The notes under the pieces were generated by a model. The model had not been told where the DNA came from and searched no databases. It saw only the letters and a program-made list of their open reading frames with translations. A stretch of 64,000 bases of DNA from positions 1-64,000 of the forward strand of contig CBDHFT010000005.1 of the NCBI GenBank assembly GCA_965262775.1. Reading direction: 5' to 3'. The stretch comes from JASGCL01 sp965262775. GTDB lineage: Bacteria; Pseudomonadota; Alphaproteobacteria; JASGCL01. Below, one piece after another: positions 34,375-43,556 of this stretch (positions within the stretch are counted from its first letter, which is position 1; every line of letters starts with the position of its first letter). Both the position numbers and the translations under genes were made by a program.

Positions 34375-35637
34375 CTACTGATTCATCGTCTCAAAGAAAT
34401 CGGTGTTGCTCTTGGTTGATTTTAATTTTTCATTCAAAAATTCCATGGCTTCGATGGTCCCCATGGGGTTCAGCACGCGGCGCAACACCCACATTTTTGA
34501 TAGGGTATTTTTGTCAACCAACATTTCTTCCTTACGCGTGCCCGATTTCACCACGTCGATGGCGGGGAAAATACGTTTATCAGAAATTTTTCTATCCAAC
34601 ACTATCTCGGCATTGCCCGTGCCTTTGAATTCTTCGAATATAACCTCGTCCATCCGCGAACCAGTATCTATCAAGGCGGTTGAAATAATGGTCAAGGAGC
34701 CGCCCTCTTCAATATTTCTTGCCGCACCAAAAAAACGTTTGGGGCGTTGTAAGGCATTGGCGTCAACGCCGCCCGTCAAAACCTTGCCCGAGGAGGGCAC
34801 CACGGTGTTATAAGCCCGACCCAATCGCGTGATGGAATCAAGCAAGATAACGACGTCTTTTTTATGTTCAACCAATCTTTTGGCCTTGGCTATCACCATA
34901 TCGGCTACCTGGACATGGCGTGTCGCGGGTTCGTCGAAAGTCGATGATATAACATCGCCACGGACGCTACGTTGCATGTCGGTTACTTCTTCGGGGCGTT
35001 CGTCAATCAACAGCACCATCAAATAAATCTCGGGGTGATTTTTTTCTAAAGCATGGGCGATATTTTGCATGATAACAGTTTTACCCGTGCGCGGTGGCGC
35101 GACTATCAATGCACGTTGCCCCTTCCCCAATGGTGCGACCAATTCAATAACCCGCGTTGTAAAATCGCGTTTGCCATCTTTGTCCAATTCTATTTCTAAT
35201 TTCAATTTTTGTGTGGGATAAAGCGGCGTCAAATTATCAAAATTAACCCGATTCTTGCACAAAGCAGGATCGCCAAAATTAACCTCGGCCACTTCATCAA
35301 GTGAAAAGTATTTTTCGCCTTCCTTTGGCGCGACGATGCCACCACTGATGGTGTCGCCCGTGCGCAATGATAAAGATTTGATGGTGTTGGGCGAAACATA
35401 AATATCATCTGGCCCCGCCAAATAATTTGATTCGGTGGAACGTAAAAAACCAAACCCATCTTGCATAACTTCCAACACGCCATGGGCCGATATGGCTTCG
35501 CCCTTTTCGGCGATGGATTTTAAAATGGCAAACATCATTTCCTGGCGACGCATCGCGGCTGGGTTTTCTACCCCATTTTTTTCGGCGAGCGTTAATAAAT
35601 CGCCCGTATTCTTAGAAGAGAGTTCTTTAAGATGCAT
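34375..35637 (-). CDS. rho: Transcription termination factor Rho
   Basis: Hexameric RNA helicase that ends transcription. I chose ATG 35637 (MHLKELSSKN), the family start, although the frame stays open to 35685. The RNA-binding domain includes LEVMQDGFGFLRS. The ATPase core has VAPPRTGKTVIMQN as Walker A and DVVILLDSITRLGRAYN as Walker B. The Q/R-loop region with SGKVLTGGVDANALQRPKRF is intact. At 420 residues it has normal length. Since few classical terminators are visible in this window, Rho may carry much of the termination here. Confidence 0.98.
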   Translation of the reverse strand: MHLKELSSKNTGDLLTLAEKNGVENPAAMRRQEMMFAILKSIAEKGEAISAHGVLEVMQDGFGFLRSTESNYLAGPDDIYVSPNTIKSLSLRTGDTISGGIVAPKEGEKYFSLDEVAEVNFGDPALCKNRVNFDNLTPLYPTQKLKLEIELDKDGKRDFTTRVIELVAPLGKGQRALIVAPPRTGKTVIMQNIAHALEKNHPEIYLMVLLIDERPEEVTDMQRSVRGDVISSTFDEPATRHVQVADMVIAKAKRLVEHKKDVVILLDSITRLGRAYNTVVPSSGKVLTGGVDANALQRPKRFFGAARNIEEGGSLTIISTALIDTGSRMDEVIFEEFKGTGNAEIVLDRKISDKRIFPAIDVVKSGTRKEEMLVDKNTLSKMWVLRRVLNPMGTIEAMEFLNEKLKSTKSNTDFFETMNQ

Positions 35638-35748
35638 GATATTTCCTATAACAATTTGTGGTCTTGTGTTTTTGAAAAAAAACAAGGCGTCAGAACGATA
35701 CCTTTAAAAATTATTCCTGACCCTAAACCACCTATATATCATTGTCAA

Positions 35749-35777
35749 TTGATTTTTTATTAAATAAGGACTATATT
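35749..35777 (+). promoter_or_regulatory. Candidate sigma-70-type promoter of nfuA
   Basis: TTGATT (35749-35754), a 17-base spacer and TATATT (35772-35777) form a good housekeeping promoter in the gap between divergent rho and nfuA. The nfuA ATG at 35787 is only nine bases past the -10 box. No ribosome-binding site is visible, so the message may be leaderless or have a leader of two or three bases. Confidence 0.45.
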
Positions 35778-35786
35778 ACTACTGTA

Positions 35787-36368
35787 ATGTTCATCGAAAC
35801 CGAAACAACCCCCAATCCTGAGGTTTTAACCTTTCGCCCACAATTGGATAGTGGCCGTATGGAATTACCACGCGAAATAGCCTTCACCAACAAGGAAGCG
35901 GCAAAAACCGCCTCTCCCCTCGCCTATCAATTATTTTCGTTGGATGGCGTGCAAGAGGTTTTTTTGGGCAGGGATTTTATTTCGGTCATGAAGGGAAAAG
36001 ATATATCGTGGGCTAGCCTACGCCCCCTTATCATCAGCAACATCACCGATTATATTGCGGGCGGTGGTAAAATTATTTCGGAGGGGGCATTGCAACAAAG
36101 CCAAGAAGAGAAGAAAGTTGCCTATGACCCGAAAGATGCCCCAACGGTTGAGAAAATCGAAGAATTAATCGAAACCCGTATTCGCCCCGCCGTGGCGCGC
36201 GATGGCGGGAATATAGTGTTGCAAGCCTACGACAAGGGCGTGGTTTACCTAAGTATGCAAGGGGCCTGCTCGGGTTGCCCCTCCTCCACCGCTACATTGC
36301 AATCGGGGATAGAGAATATGCTCAAGCATTTCATTCCCGAAGTCACCGAAGTGCGCCAAGCCATGTAA
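35787..36368 (+). CDS. nfuA: NfuA-type iron-sulfur cluster scaffold/carrier
   Basis: Carries and delivers Fe-S clusters. The N-terminal Nfu domain starts MFIETETTPNPEVLTF, a clear family signature, which is why I reject the earlier in-frame start. The C-terminal NifU domain has RIRPAVARDGGNIVLQ and the cluster-binding CSGC with Cys161 and Cys164. At 193 residues it has the usual alphaproteobacterial length. It is a single-gene unit, convergent with the DUF805 genes 11 bases on. Client candidates in this window are IspG, Nth and others that need 4Fe-4S clusters. Confidence 0.95.
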   Translation: MFIETETTPNPEVLTFRPQLDSGRMELPREIAFTNKEAAKTASPLAYQLFSLDGVQEVFLGRDFISVMKGKDISWASLRPLIISNITDYIAGGGKIISEGALQQSQEEKKVAYDPKDAPTVEKIEELIETRIRPAVARDGGNIVLQAYDKGVVYLSMQGACSGCPSSTATLQSGIENMLKHFIPEVTEVRQAM

Positions 36369-36379
36369 GCATTAAGAAG

Positions 36380-36667
36380 TTAGGCCTTGCGGCTTAACTC
36401 GGCGGTAAACCGTGGGTAGAGTGCCAAAAAGGGCGTGCCAAAAATTGGCAAAAGATAAAACCCCGAGCGATTAACATCATGCAAACGCCGCACGGTCACC
36501 GACAGGGCTGGCAAGATAGTCAGGAAATAAAAAATCCAACCAACGACGGGCACAAACCAACATGCCACACAAAAAAGATGAAACCACCAAAATTCTGAAC
36601 GCCCAGCCCGACCCGAAAAGACAATAGATTTTGCAAAACAAGTTTGCAGGGATTCTAATAAATACAT
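36380..36667 (-). CDS. DUF805 family membrane protein (short)
   Basis: A 95-residue membrane protein. SGRAGRSEFWWF at the N-terminal side and TVRRLHDVNRSGFYLLP after the second helix are the two DUF805 signatures. Two or three hydrophobic helices are present. The family has no established function. It lies nine bases downstream of another DUF805 gene, and the two differ enough in sequence (for instance YSGRTSRLEFWCF in the neighbour) that they look like an old duplication. Confidence 0.85.
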   Translation of the reverse strand: MYLLESLQTCFAKSIVFSGRAGRSEFWWFHLFCVACWFVPVVGWIFYFLTILPALSVTVRRLHDVNRSGFYLLPIFGTPFLALYPRFTAELSRKA

Positions 36668-36676
36668 AACCTCATG

Positions 36677-37234
36677 TTATTTTTTATTTTTGAGCCTCTC
36701 CATGGTAAAAGTTTTTATGCCCCTTTGCAATTCTTCGACCGAATCTTTGCCGTAACTGTTAAGTCCCGCCGTGCCGCGTTGCAAGTAAATACTCACCAAA
36801 ATAATTTCATAGATTAAACCACAATATAGCAAACTGGTTATTTTAAATTGCTCCACCAACGAGGCGTTTTGAAAGAAAAAATCATTCATCGATTCGCCAT
36901 GCAAGGTGGCGCGGGCAGCAAACAAAAACCACGGCACATAAAAAAATTTCGGCAATAAAAACCACCCCGAATATTCCACATCGTGCAAACGCCGCACATG
37001 GCATGGCACCAAAGATGGCAAAAAAAGCCCCATCGCCGTTAGGCTAAGCATCAAACCCCAGCCGTCGGCCGTCACCACCAAACATATTAATAATCCATAA
37101 ATTATTTGGAAGCACCAAAATTCTAAACGGCTGGTGCGACCGCTATAAAGTTTAAACCCCATGAAGGAATTTTTAAAAATGTAAATAATTTTCCAAAAAA
37201 AATAAGGTAAATTATTTATCCCTGATTCTGCCAT
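36677..37234 (-). CDS. DUF805 family membrane protein (long)
   Basis: A 185-residue protein with YSGRTSRLEFWCF (31-43) and HVRRLHDVEYSGWFLLP, the same signatures as its downstream neighbour. It has about four hydrophobic stretches. A further ~60 residues at the C-terminus, beyond the shared core, are partly polar and end in lysines. Its function is unknown. It lies 47 bases after the serine hydrolase gene, so hydrolase, long DUF805 and short DUF805 may share one transcript. Confidence 0.82.
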   Translation of the reverse strand: MAESGINNLPYFFWKIIYIFKNSFMGFKLYSGRTSRLEFWCFQIIYGLLICLVVTADGWGLMLSLTAMGLFLPSLVPCHVRRLHDVEYSGWFLLPKFFYVPWFLFAARATLHGESMNDFFFQNASLVEQFKITSLLYCGLIYEIILVSIYLQRGTAGLNSYGKDSVEELQRGIKTFTMERLKNKK

Positions 37235-37281
37235 AATCGCACAGTTATCAAATTGCCTTCAAAAATACAAGATAACAATTT

Positions 37282-38526
37282 TTATAATACGGCCTTGGTC
37301 AGGGCTTGATGCAGCAGCAGCATATCCCGCCAAGACGACTCATCCTTGCCGTGGTCTAACCAACTTGAAAATTGGACAATCACGACATTATTTGTTTTAT
37401 CTATCATTGTTTGTTGGCCAAATACCCCCGAGCAGGCAATGACCTTGGGTTCCAGACTCCTAATCCAAAAATAATTTTTGTAGCCACCATGTGGGCTGAG
37501 CTCGGGGTCTTTGTTATCAAATTTATAAGGCGCGGTATCGTAACATTCTGCCACCAAGTTGGCGGGCAGTAATTGTTTGCCGTTGATGAAGCCATCTTCC
37601 GCCATCATAACGCCAAATTTTAACATATCGCGAGCGCGGGCGCACATCCCGCCTGAGGCAAGGGCATAACCCACGGGGTCGACGGTGATATAGGCATCGG
37701 CCTCGGCCCCCATCGGTCGCCAAAAAAAGCTAGAAATCAAATCGGCCAGCTTGGCCCCCGTTAATTTTTCTATGCAATGGCCAACTACATCAGTCTCCAG
37801 GCAACGATACACCATCCTTTCTCCATGGGGGAAAACTGTATTTTTAAATGTCTGAGCGAAGGAAAAACTATCTGGACAAATATTGGGTTTGTTGGGCATG
37901 GGTTTCCAGCCATTGGCAACATCCAATAAATAGCAGTCGCCTTCTAAAGGGGTATCGAAATATGTTTCTTTAAAATCTATGCCCGTGCGCATATCCATCG
38001 CCTGTTGCACCGTGGCCCCCGCGTAACCCGTGTTTTTTAATTCGGGTAAAATATTTTCTATAAGCGTATCGGGTTTTAGTATTTTCTCATGTTTTAATTT
38101 TTGTGCCACCGCCCCAACCACCGATTTCGTCATCGATTGCATCAGGTGGCAACTGGTTGGTTTGGTAAAGGCAAAATATTTTTCATAAACAATTTTACCC
38201 TTGTGATACATGACCAAGGCATCGGTGTGACTTGCTTCCATATATTCCTTAACGGAAATATTTTTATTTTGACTATTGGTAAAAGAAACATGGTCCAATG
38301 ATTGATAATTGTTATCAAAAAATAAAGCATTTTTTTCATCGCGCGCAATAATCGCCGACGGTATGAATTCATTGCAATGATTAAATGCCCACCGATTATA
38401 AGGGGGCGAATCCCAATTTTGTAAATTAACTTGCCATTCTTGAGGAATGGGTTTGCCCGCCATAATGGGGGGTTGGGGTTGATTGTTGGCGTAGCCTAAC
38501 TTTGTTTGATTATCGTTTTTATTCAT
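37282..38526 (-). CDS. Serine hydrolase of the beta-lactamase/class C superfamily
   Basis: A 414-residue protein of the penicillin-binding-protein-like hydrolase fold. The nucleophile motif S-x-x-K is SMTK (131-134). The second motif is YRC at 240-242, where Y-x-N or Y-x-S is usual. The ETDVVGHCIEKLTG helix following it and the SHAHMV-like region GGMCARARDMLKFGVMMAEDG resemble 6-aminohexanoate-dimer-hydrolase-type (NylB-like) and EstB-type enzymes. No signal peptide is obvious, so it may be cytoplasmic. The substrate is not known. Confidence 0.82.
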   Translation of the reverse strand: MNKNDNQTKLGYANNQPQPPIMAGKPIPQEWQVNLQNWDSPPYNRWAFNHCNEFIPSAIIARDEKNALFFDNNYQSLDHVSFTNSQNKNISVKEYMEASHTDALVMYHKGKIVYEKYFAFTKPTSCHLMQSMTKSVVGAVAQKLKHEKILKPDTLIENILPELKNTGYAGATVQQAMDMRTGIDFKETYFDTPLEGDCYLLDVANGWKPMPNKPNICPDSFSFAQTFKNTVFPHGERMVYRCLETDVVGHCIEKLTGAKLADLISSFFWRPMGAEADAYITVDPVGYALASGGMCARARDMLKFGVMMAEDGFINGKQLLPANLVAECYDTAPYKFDNKDPELSPHGGYKNYFWIRSLEPKVIACSGVFGQQTMIDKTNNVVIVQFSSWLDHGKDESSWRDMLLLHQALTKAVL

Positions 38527-38692
38527 AGATCGATTTTTTAATTTGTAGGTTTCAATAAATTGATGAATAGATTGTTATATATCAGGTTGAGCGGAATCTA
38601 ACATTATACTAATATTATGCAAGCAAAATCTTTCATGAAAAATAAAATATTTAAACATTGTTTTTCTTAAAAAAAAATGTTAGCAGAAAAAA

Positions 38693-39847
38693 ATGATTAG
38701 TGAAAAGCAAAAAAAGTTCTTATTAAGAAATGAAAAATTACCTACCCCGTTTCAGGTCATAGACCTTGAGCAAGTCGCCAGTCAGTATCAAAAATTTTGT
38801 GATTATTTACCCTTCGCCAAGGTTTATTATGCGGTGAAAGCCAATCCGACCGACGCTGTTATCAAAAATCTTATCGGCCTGGGAAGTTTTTTTGATACCG
38901 CCTCGATAGAGGAAATAGAACAAGTGTTGTCTTTGGGGGCCGATGTTACAAAATTATCTTACGGTTCGACCATCAAAAAATCATCGGCCATCCATTCTGC
39001 ACTTGAAAAAGGCGTGCGATTATTTGCGGTCGATTGCGACATGGAATTAAAAAAAATTGCCGACGAAGCAAAATCCTTGAAAATAACCGATGCAGGGGTT
39101 TATTGTCGTATTTTGCATGATGGGCGCGATTCGGGTTATCCCTTAAATCATAAATTTGGCACCACGCCAAGCGAAGCAGTTGATATTTTGCTCAAGGCAA
39201 AATCCTTGGGCTTAACGCCACGCGGTGTTTCGTTCCATGTTGGCTCCCAGGCCAAAAAATCCGCGCCCTGGCTTGCCGCCCTGCAAGAAGTTAAAAATAT
39301 ATTTGATGCCCTGGCAGAAAAGGGAATTACGTTGAACCTTATCAATTTGGGTGGCGGTTTTCCTGCCACCTATCGCAACAGCGAAGATGTGGAATCGTTA
39401 GAAAAAATTGGTTCTGATATTGGCGAAGCAATCAAAAAATTATTTGCTGGCCAAAAAATCGATTACCTTATCGAGCCAGGACGCGGTTTGGTGTCCGAAG
39501 CCGCGATATCGGTTACCGAAGTTATTTTAAAAAGTCATAAGAAAGAAAGTGGCGAATGGTTGTATATCGACCTTGGCGTTTATAACGGATTGTTTGAAGC
39601 CATTGACCCCACTATCCAACATACTATTATCCCCCTTCAACCAACCAGTGGCCCCACCCAACCCATGATATTGGCAGGGCCCACTTGCGATAGCTGGGAC
39701 ACCCTATATGCCAAAAAAACATACGACCTGCCCCAGGACACCAAGGCGGGGGATAGATTGGTTTTGCTTAATACAGGCTCTTACAGCGGTAGCATGGCAT
39801 CGCTAAATTTTAATGGCTTTCAACCCATCGCCATTTATACCATCTAA
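38693..39847 (+). CDS. Type III (eukaryotic-like) ornithine/lysine decarboxylase
   Basis: PLP enzyme of the alanine-racemase fold that makes putrescine or cadaverine. The PLP lysine is Lys49 in VYYAVKANP. FDTASIEEIEQVLSLGA and SYGSTIKK follow, and FHVGSQ, NLGGGFPATY and EPGRGLVSEA are the further cofactor-binding blocks. Cys332 in GPTCDSWDTLY completes the active site across the dimer. At 384 residues it matches alphaproteobacterial ODC/LDC enzymes. The choice between ornithine and lysine cannot be made by eye. It is a paralogue of lysA at 17 kb. Its end overlaps era by four bases in antisense. Confidence 0.93.
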   Translation: MISEKQKKFLLRNEKLPTPFQVIDLEQVASQYQKFCDYLPFAKVYYAVKANPTDAVIKNLIGLGSFFDTASIEEIEQVLSLGADVTKLSYGSTIKKSSAIHSALEKGVRLFAVDCDMELKKIADEAKSLKITDAGVYCRILHDGRDSGYPLNHKFGTTPSEAVDILLKAKSLGLTPRGVSFHVGSQAKKSAPWLAALQEVKNIFDALAEKGITLNLINLGGGFPATYRNSEDVESLEKIGSDIGEAIKKLFAGQKIDYLIEPGRGLVSEAAISVTEVILKSHKKESGEWLYIDLGVYNGLFEAIDPTIQHTIIPLQPTSGPTQPMILAGPTCDSWDTLYAKKTYDLPQDTKAGDRLVLLNTGSYSGSMASLNFNGFQPIAIYTI

Positions 39848-40776
39848 TTTCCTACATCAAATCCAAACGGTGCCATTTCTTTTTTGTTGCGCCAATCGGG
39901 CGTTAAGCGGATAAATATTTTTAAGAAAACTTTCTGCTCAAACACTTCTTCCATTTCTAACCTGGCGCGGCTGGCGATGGCTTTAAGATTCTGCCCACCG
40001 CGCCCCAATATCATCGGACGATGATTTTCTTTTTCAATGTGGATGGTTTGATAAATATGCAAAGTTTCTTTCTTGGTTTTGTCATTTTTTTGTAACGTCC
40101 ATTTTTCGGTTTCAACCCCCAAACGATAGGGTAATTCTTGATGCAGGTAGTGAAACAATTGCTCGCGTAAAATTTCTGCCGCAAACAAACGGTCGGGCAA
40201 ATCGCTGGCGGTTTCGCTATCATATCCCCATTCGCCTTGCGGCAACATGGTTAACAACAATTGCAGTAGATCCTCGGTGCCATCTTTTTTTAATGCCGAT
40301 ATCATCATCACCTTTTGCACCGCTGGCTGTTCTGTAAGGTAATTTGCCAATGTAAGCAATTTTTCTTTTTTAACTTTATCAATTTTATTGATAACGGCTA
40401 TGACCTGCTGGTTCAATTTTGCAAAGTTTTTTAAAATATATTCAACATTGGGGGTGATGCCGCTATCGGCCGCCACCAAAAACACCGCGCCATCAACCTT
40501 ATCCAACGCTTGCCACGCCGCCTTCACCATCTGCTTATCAAAATTATCTTGGCTACCGCTGGTGTTAAAAACCCCAGGGGTATCTATCATGGCCATTTGC
40601 GAATTATCGCGTTCGATAATGGCGGTTAGGCGGAATCGCGTGGTTTGCGCTTTTTTGCTGACAATCGAAACTTTTTGCCCCGTCAACACATTAACCAGCG
40701 TTGATTTGCCAGCGTTCGGCGCGCCCAACAGCGCGACGACCCCAAATTTTTTGGCTTCGGGCGTTATAGTCATCAC
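39844..40776 (-). CDS. era: GTPase Era
   Basis: Ribosome-assembly GTPase binding near the 3' end of 16S rRNA. The P-loop is GAPNAGKS (18-25), followed by DTPGVF and the specificity motif NKIDKV. The C-terminal KH domain has EKENHRPMILGRGGQNLKAI with the GxxG loop and EQKVFLKIFIRL. At 310 residues it has normal length. It overlaps rnc by four bases, the classical rnc-era coupling. It ends inside the last codons of the convergent decarboxylase gene. Confidence 0.97.
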   Translation of the reverse strand: MMTITPEAKKFGVVALLGAPNAGKSTLVNVLTGQKVSIVSKKAQTTRFRLTAIIERDNSQMAMIDTPGVFNTSGSQDNFDKQMVKAAWQALDKVDGAVFLVAADSGITPNVEYILKNFAKLNQQVIAVINKIDKVKKEKLLTLANYLTEQPAVQKVMMISALKKDGTEDLLQLLLTMLPQGEWGYDSETASDLPDRLFAAEILREQLFHYLHQELPYRLGVETEKWTLQKNDKTKKETLHIYQTIHIEKENHRPMILGRGGQNLKAIASRARLEMEEVFEQKVFLKIFIRLTPDWRNKKEMAPFGFDVGN

Positions 40777-41477
40777 AATCGCATTTTCTTTATTTTGGCA
40801 ATGGCTTCGGCCGCCGCTTTGCTCATGGCTAATTTTTTGCTGGTGGCCGATGCCCGAACCAAACCAACGGCTTCCATCCCCATGTTTAATTCAACGGTGA
40901 ATATTGGTTCGTGGTCGTGACCGTCGGTGCCCACCACTTCATAAATTGGTGCTGGCAATTTGCGCGCCTGCAACCATTCTTGCAATTGGCCACGCGGGTT
41001 GTCTAATCCATCGTCTGGTTGGCTAAAGAAATCTTGCCAATGTTTTTTAACGAAGGCTTGCACCGCTTCTAACCCTTTCGTCAAAAACAACACCGCCAAA
41101 AACGATTCCAAACTATTCGCCATGGCCGAATCCATGGCGCGGGTATCCAACCGTTTTGTTCCATCCTTCCCAATGCCCGTTATTAAAAGATGTTCAAATT
41201 GTAATTTTTTTGCCACCAGCAAGAGGGTGGGTTTTGAAACCAACCGCGCCGAGGCGACCGACAGATCACCTTCCTGGTAATGGGGATAATATTCATGAAG
41301 CCAATGAGCCATGGTTATAGCTAACACCCTATCACCCAAAAATTCCAGTCTTTCATAATTTTTTTGTCCTTTTAAGCTAGGGTGCGTAAAGGCTTCCCGC
41401 AAAAGCAGCTCTTCACTTTTATCAAATGCTACTTCGGTTAAATAGTTAATACGCTCTAAAAAATCTTTATCTTGCAT
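40773..41477 (-). CDS. rnc: Ribonuclease III
   Basis: Double-strand-specific endoribonuclease for rRNA processing. The catalytic signature ERLEFLGDRVLA lies at 42-53. The second acidic site is in the segment around residues 110-120 (AMANSLESFLAVLF). The C-terminal dsRNA-binding domain covers about 158-232 with NPRGQLQEWLQ and VRASATSKKLAMSKAAAEA. At 234 residues it has normal length. It sits in the lepB-rnc-era order, 55 bases after lepB. Confidence 0.97.
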   Translation of the reverse strand: MQDKDFLERINYLTEVAFDKSEELLLREAFTHPSLKGQKNYERLEFLGDRVLAITMAHWLHEYYPHYQEGDLSVASARLVSKPTLLLVAKKLQFEHLLITGIGKDGTKRLDTRAMDSAMANSLESFLAVLFLTKGLEAVQAFVKKHWQDFFSQPDDGLDNPRGQLQEWLQARKLPAPIYEVVGTDGHDHEPIFTVELNMGMEAVGLVRASATSKKLAMSKAAAEAIAKIKKMRL

Positions 41478-41532
41478 TGGATGGATGGGTTGGTGGTTTC
41501 ATGACGTCCTGGTTTCGCGGCGGACTAATTCA

Positions 41533-42366
41533 TCAAGGATAGAAAAAGAATCGATCCCAACGCAACGACCAACCAAGCTTGCTTTGCTTGTCGCTCTTGT
41601 TGGTGGAAAAAAGAACCAAAGCAACGCGACCTATGATATTTTCGCGTGGAATAAAACCAACGCCAAATGGCGCCGCAACCCGACTATCCATCGAATTATC
41701 GCGGTTATCCCCCATGCCAAAATAATGACCAGCGGGCACGACATAGGATGCCGTGTTATCCAAATCGCCTTGGTTGCCATTCAATTCAAGAATTTTATAG
41801 GTTTTTGTTCTATCCTCATGATGCGGTTGTCGCGCGACAGTTTCGTTAAACATGGCAACGGGCATGTTGTTGTTATCATCCATGATATAATCTTTCGTTT
41901 GTTTTTTGCCTAACATTTTACCATTGATATAAAGCATACCATTTTTTACTTGGAGTGTATCGCCTGGCAAACCGACGATGCGTTTTACGTAACTTTCACT
42001 GGGGTTGGGCGGGTAACGAAAAACCACAATATCGCCACGTTGAATCTCTGCCCCCAATATGCGACCACGAAAATCAAGCGGTTGCAGGGGGAAGCTATAT
42101 TTACCATAACCGTAACTCATTTTATTGACCAAAATATAATCGCCAACCAGCAAATTGGGAACCATCGACGAAGAAGGAATAATAAATGGTTCCAAAAAAA
42201 GAGCGCGAAAAGCCATTACCAATACAAAAATTTCAGCAAAGAAAAAAGCCAGGTCGTAGTCCTCTTCTGCTTTTTTTGAGAAAAAACCGTGTCCCCGAAA
42301 ACGACGAAGCGCGTAATCTATCGCAACCAACACCAACAAAAGATAAATTATTATTGACCAACGCAT
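41533..42366 (-). CDS. lepB: Signal peptidase I
   Basis: Cleaves Sec and Tat signal peptides at the periplasmic face of the inner membrane. Two N-terminal hydrophobic segments are present (about 4-20 and 39-57). The nucleophile is Ser67 in IPSSSMVPNLLVGD and the general base is Lys128 in YVKRIVGLPGD. The C-terminal box is GDNRDNSMDSR. Its 277 residues include a loop of about 20 residues near YIMDDNNNMPVAMF. It would process the signal peptides predicted for MlaC, MlaA and the YejA-type protein. Confidence 0.97.
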   Translation of the reverse strand: MRWSIIIYLLLVLVAIDYALRRFRGHGFFSKKAEEDYDLAFFFAEIFVLVMAFRALFLEPFIIPSSSMVPNLLVGDYILVNKMSYGYGKYSFPLQPLDFRGRILGAEIQRGDIVVFRYPPNPSESYVKRIVGLPGDTLQVKNGMLYINGKMLGKKQTKDYIMDDNNNMPVAMFNETVARQPHHEDRTKTYKILELNGNQGDLDNTASYVVPAGHYFGMGDNRDNSMDSRVAAPFGVGFIPRENIIGRVALVLFSTNKSDKQSKLGWSLRWDRFFFYP

Positions 42367-42428
42367 TTTTTTTTATATTCTTTTTTATAAGTCTGATGAA
42401 GTTGTGGCAGGTTTCTTATTTTTTGGCT

Positions 42429-43544
42429 TTATTGCTCTTCTAACTGGGTTAAAAAACTTGCTAGTCGCTCTTCTTTATCAGTTTTTATTAGCGGGTCTAT
42501 GACTTCATCAAGCGCCGAACCATCCATGATTTCCATCAATTTGTAAAGTGTTAATTTTATTCTATGGTCTGATACACGCCCTTCTGGAAAGTTGTAAGTC
42601 CTTATTTTTTCTGCTCTTTCGCCCGACCCAACCATCAAACGGCGTGCCGCGGTGCGCTTTTTCATCTCTTCTTCGCGCTGGTGTTCGAACAACCTTGCCC
42701 GCAGCAACCTCATGGCTTGGGCGCGATTTTTATGCTGGGATTTTTCAGTCTGGCAAGCGACCGCCACGCCCGATGGCAAATGGGTAATCCTGACCGCGGA
42801 ATCGGTGGTGTTGACATGTTGTCCGCCCGCCCCCTGCGACCTGTAGGTATCAACCCGCAAATCTTCGGGGCTAATGACAATCTCAACCTCTTCTGGTTCG
42901 GGAAGGATAGCCACCGTCGCGGTTGAGGTATGAACCCGCCCCGCATTTTCGGTCACGGGCACCCGTTGCACGCGATGCACCCCGCCTTCAAATTTCATAC
43001 GTTCATAAATCCCCTCCCCCTTTATGGATGCCGAACCAGTCGCTATACCGCCCAAATCATTTTCGCTAATATCGATTGTTTCAAATCGCCAACCTTTTTT
43101 TTCTGCGTAGCGACGATACATGGCAAGCAAATGACCAGCGAACAAGGCTGCCTCCAACCCGCCCGTTCCTGCCCTTACCTCGACAATCAGCGAATCAATT
43201 TTGTCATCACCATCGCTGGGCATGATTTCCAATTCCAATTCATGGCGTAAAATGGGCAATTGTTCTAACAGCGTGCTTTTTTCTTGCTCGACCTCGGCTT
43301 TCATCTCGCTATCCAGGGTTTTATCCGCCAACATGTCATCACAATCGTGGAGGGATTTTACCATCTTAAGATATTTCTCCATATCGGGAACTATTTTGGA
43401 CAAGGATGATAATTCCTTGGCGAGGCCGCCCATGCCCTTGAAGCCCGTGGTATCCCCCTTCACCATTTTATCTTGCAATTCTTGATAATAAGCTAATCGT
43501 TGTCGGATGTAATTATCAAGTGCATTATTTTCTTTTGTCATCAC
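42429..43544 (-). CDS. prfA: Peptide chain release factor 1
   Basis: Ends translation at UAA and UAG. The stop-codon tripeptide P-x-T is PVT (196-198), which marks RF1 rather than RF2. The GGQ loop is in SQGAGGQHVNTTDSA with GGQ at 240-242. At 371 residues it is slightly longer than the usual 360. It follows hisS by 12 bases. The methyltransferase gene prmC, which normally follows prfA in alphaproteobacteria, is missing here; lepB comes next after 62 bases. Confidence 0.97.
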   Translation of the reverse strand: MMTKENNALDNYIRQRLAYYQELQDKMVKGDTTGFKGMGGLAKELSSLSKIVPDMEKYLKMVKSLHDCDDMLADKTLDSEMKAEVEQEKSTLLEQLPILRHELELEIMPSDGDDKIDSLIVEVRAGTGGLEAALFAGHLLAMYRRYAEKKGWRFETIDISENDLGGIATGSASIKGEGIYERMKFEGGVHRVQRVPVTENAGRVHTSTATVAILPEPEEVEIVISPEDLRVDTYRSQGAGGQHVNTTDSAVRITHLPSGVAVACQTEKSQHKNRAQAMRLLRARLFEHQREEEMKKRTAARRLMVGSGERAEKIRTYNFPEGRVSDHRIKLTLYKLMEIMDGSALDEVIDPLIKTDKEERLASFLTQLEEQ

Positions 43545-43556
43545 TGCTTTCTTTCA

